Shown: in pieces, positions 7,002 to 8,091 of the stretch
Numbering within the stretch: position 1 is the first letter of the stretch
Layout: every line of letters starts with the position of its first letter
Assembly (NCBI GenBank): GCA_900554095.1
Contig: USGC01000072.1
Span: 1 to 8,091 of the forward strand
From: an uncultured bacterium
GTDB lineage: Bacteria > Cyanobacteriota > Vampirovibrionia > Gastranaerophilales > Gastranaerophilaceae
DNA: 8,091 bases
Reading direction: 5' to 3'
Notes under the pieces: model-generated
What the model was told of the DNA's origin: nothing
Database searches by the model: none
The model's input: the letters and a program-made list of their open reading frames with translations, nothing else
Program-made: the position numbers and the translations under genes

Positions 7002-7985
7002 TTACCTCATTTCCTTTTTAGCTACTTCATTACGCCAGTAGTTCAGAACAGTTTCGAGTGTTTCATCAATTTTGTATCTGATATTCCACCCTGTTTGGCT
7101 TTTGAATTTTGAATAATTTCCAATGAAAGTCATTAGTTCGGTCGGGCGTACGCGGGCAGGATCAACTTCAATTTTGATTTTGTCTTTGGCAGGTGAATGA
7201 TTAATCAGTTTGTGCAACAGCTCTTCCATTGTATAAATCTGATCAGTACCGATTAAGTAAAGTTCTCCCGCCTCACCTTTTTCCATTGCCAGAAAATAGG
7301 CGTTTACAGTATCGCGGATATCTGTAAAGTTGCGGGTAGCAGAAAGATTTCCGACTTTAATGACCGGTTCTTGTAAGCCGGCTTCAATGCATGCAATTTG
7401 ATATGCAAAAGATGCTATTGCGCCATGAACATTACGACGCGGTCCTTCATGATTAAAAGCACGGGTTCTGACAATGTCCATTTTATAACTGGCATAATAT
7501 GTCATACAAACCATATCTTGGGCAGCTTTACTTGCTGCATATGGATTGATTGGATGAATACGAGTGGTTTCTGTTATTGGAATCATATCTGCGGGAACGT
7601 CACCGAATTCTTCAGGCGTTGCGCTGGTTAAAACTCTAGCTTTACAGTTTGTTATTCGCATCGCTTCAAAAAGATTTATGGTTCCAATTGCATTTGTTTG
7701 CATATAGACGGCAGGCATATTCCAAGAAGGGGTAACCCAGCTCAAGGCTCCCAGATGATAAATTTGGTCTGGCTTAGCTATATTAAGTGCATTTATCAAG
7801 CTGGTTTCGTCAAGCAAATCCCCATCTATCAAATGAATTTTATCCAAGGCATGCTGAACGTTTTTCAAACTTGAATTCATTCTTTTTAATCCAAATACTT
7901 TATAGTCTGTATTTTTGAGGATATGATCCATTAGATGGCTTCCTGCAAATCCAGTAATTCCAGTGATCAATACATTTTTAGTCAT
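7002..7985 (-). CDS. GDP-mannose 4,6-dehydratase/GDP-6-deoxymannose reductase-like SDR
   Basis: 327-residue extended SDR, shorter than classical Gmd (about 370) and similar in size to Rmd-type proteins. Cofactor motif TGITGFAG is at 8-15. TPEEFG (123-128) supplies Thr123 and Glu125, and YAASK (149-153) supplies Tyr149 and Lys153, so the Thr-Glu-Tyr-Lys dehydratase set is complete. RAFNHEGPRR (175-184), VGNLSATRNFTDIRD (211-225) and ARVRPTE (277-283) are GDP-sugar signatures of this family, and the ending ETLETVLNYWR (308-318) resembles Rmd-type proteins. With heptose genes next door, the likely substrate is GDP-D-glycero-D-manno-heptose, giving the 4-keto-6-deoxy form (compare DmhA of Y. pseudotuberculosis and the equivalent C. 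jejuni enzymes). A GDP-mannose dehydratase or a GDP-4-keto sugar reductase are real alternatives. The start overlaps the preceding gene by 8 bases and has AAAGGA at 7996-7991. Confidence 0.87.
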   Translation of the reverse strand: MTKNVLITGITGFAGSHLMDHILKNTDYKVFGLKRMNSSLKNVQHALDKIHLIDGDLLDETSLINALNIAKPDQIYHLGALSWVTPSWNMPAVYMQTNAIGTINLFEAMRITNCKARVLTSATPEEFGDVPADMIPITETTRIHPINPYAASKAAQDMVCMTYYASYKMDIVRTRAFNHEGPRRNVHGAIASFAYQIACIEAGLQEPVIKVGNLSATRNFTDIRDTVNAYFLAMEKGEAGELYLIGTDQIYTMEELLHKLINHSPAKDKIKIEVDPARVRPTELMTFIGNYSKFKSQTGWNIRYKIDETLETVLNYWRNEVAKKEMR

Positions 7986-8091
7986 TGTTTTCCTTTCGTG
8001 TTAAAATAAATCGGACGGCTTCCAAAAGGTTGGGAAACCGGTAATCGGCAGCTGTCGAGCCGCTGATGGTGTCACCGACCAGAATTGTATG
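7978..8091 (-). CDS. C-terminal 37 residues of a probable HAD phosphatase (GmhB-like), cut by the window edge
   Basis: The frame opens at the window edge and ends with TAA at 7980-7978, overlapping the next gene by 8 bases. The visible protein HTILVGDTISGSTAADYRF, followed by a helix containing NLLEAVRFIL and a polar tail, resembles the end of D-glycero-D-manno-heptose 1,7-bisphosphate 7-phosphatase and other HAD-IIIA proteins: the strand after the last HAD motif, a variable loop, then an 'ADY...LLEAV..IL' helix. The catalytic DxD motif is outside the window, so the assignment depends on this tail and on the neighbouring gmhA and hddA, whose pathway needs exactly this phosphatase. It could also be the phosphatase half of a fusion with a nucleotidyltransferase. 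Confidence 0.65.
   Translation of the reverse strand, partial: HTILVGDTISGSTAADYRFPNLLEAVRFILTRKENND
7991..7996 (-). promoter_or_regulatory. Ribosome binding site of the dehydratase-like gene, inside the preceding gene
   Basis: AAAGGA on the minus strand lies five bases before the ATG at 7985 and within the last codons of the HAD-like gene. It supports the 7985 start and the 8-base overlap of the two reading frames. Confidence 0.6.

Larger units (their letters stand above)
1..8091 (-). other. Probable single transcription unit for a surface glycan
   Basis: All genes share the minus strand. Junctions in transcription order are: 8-base overlap, 8-base gap, 1-base overlap, 2-base gap, 26-base gap, 6-base gap, 4-base gap and 14-base gap. 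None of these can hold a promoter plus terminator, and I see no strong hairpin with a T-run at any junction. The unit extends beyond both edges; the guanylyltransferase, flippase, polymerase and export genes expected for such a locus are not in this window. Confidence 0.75.

Noticed and set aside
1..8091. CRISPR arrays, tRNA/rRNA genes, insertion sequences or defence genes
   Set aside because: No regularly spaced repeats, tRNA-like cloverleaf, transposase frame or terminal inverted repeats could be found; essentially the whole window is taken up by sugar-metabolism and glycosyltransferase genes.

Overview
The window is a slice of a surface-polysaccharide (O-antigen, capsule or S-layer glycan) biosynthesis locus. 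Every supported gene lies on the minus strand, so transcription runs from position 8091 towards position 1. Genes are packed with overlaps of 1-8 bases or gaps of at most 26 bases, and no internal promoter or terminator is visible, which fits one polycistronic unit entering and leaving the window. There is no gene-free stretch over 300 bases. TAA, TAG and TGA are all used as stops, so the standard code applies, and most starts have an AGGA/GAGG-type ribosome binding site. I cannot name the organism. A heptose-type cassette of this kind is known from Campylobacter, Yersinia pseudotuberculosis and the S-layer producer Aneurinibacillus; a Gram-negative, possibly host-associated bacterium is most likely, but this is inference.

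Layout in transcription order. (1) 8091-7978: the last 37 residues of a protein that looks like a HAD phosphatase of the heptose-bisphosphate phosphatase (GmhB) type. (2) 7985-7002: a GDP-mannose 4,6-dehydratase/GDP-6-deoxymannose reductase-like SDR with intact catalytic residues. (3) 6993-6067: a second extended SDR in which the usual catalytic tyrosine is leucine. (4) 6067-5066: hddA, D-glycero-D-manno-heptose 7-phosphate kinase. (5) 5063-4467: gmhA, sedoheptulose 7-phosphate isomerase. (6) 4440-2455: a two-domain glycosyltransferase (DUF4422 + GT8) encoded by very A+T-rich DNA. (7) 2448-1333: a GT2 glycosyltransferase ending in three copies of a short hydrophobic/basic motif. (8) 1328-27: an FAD protein related to UDP-galactopyranose mutase. 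(9) 12-1: the first four codons of a further gene.

Together, GmhA, HddA and a GmhB-like phosphatase would convert sedoheptulose 7-phosphate to D-glycero-alpha-D-manno-heptose 1-phosphate. A guanylyltransferase (HddC, not in the window) would then give GDP-heptose, and the two SDRs plausibly modify it, for example to a GDP-6-deoxy-heptose. The two glycosyltransferase genes would place sugars on the lipid-linked repeat unit, and the mutase-like flavoprotein suggests a furanose sugar in the polymer. Base composition is mosaic: parts of the hddA and mutase-like genes approach 60% G+C on single 60-base lines, the SDR genes are around 35-40%, and the DUF4422-GT8 gene is about a quarter. This is typical of loci assembled by gene exchange. 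I see a well-populated glycan locus with some unusual enzymes, not a clearly new type of system.
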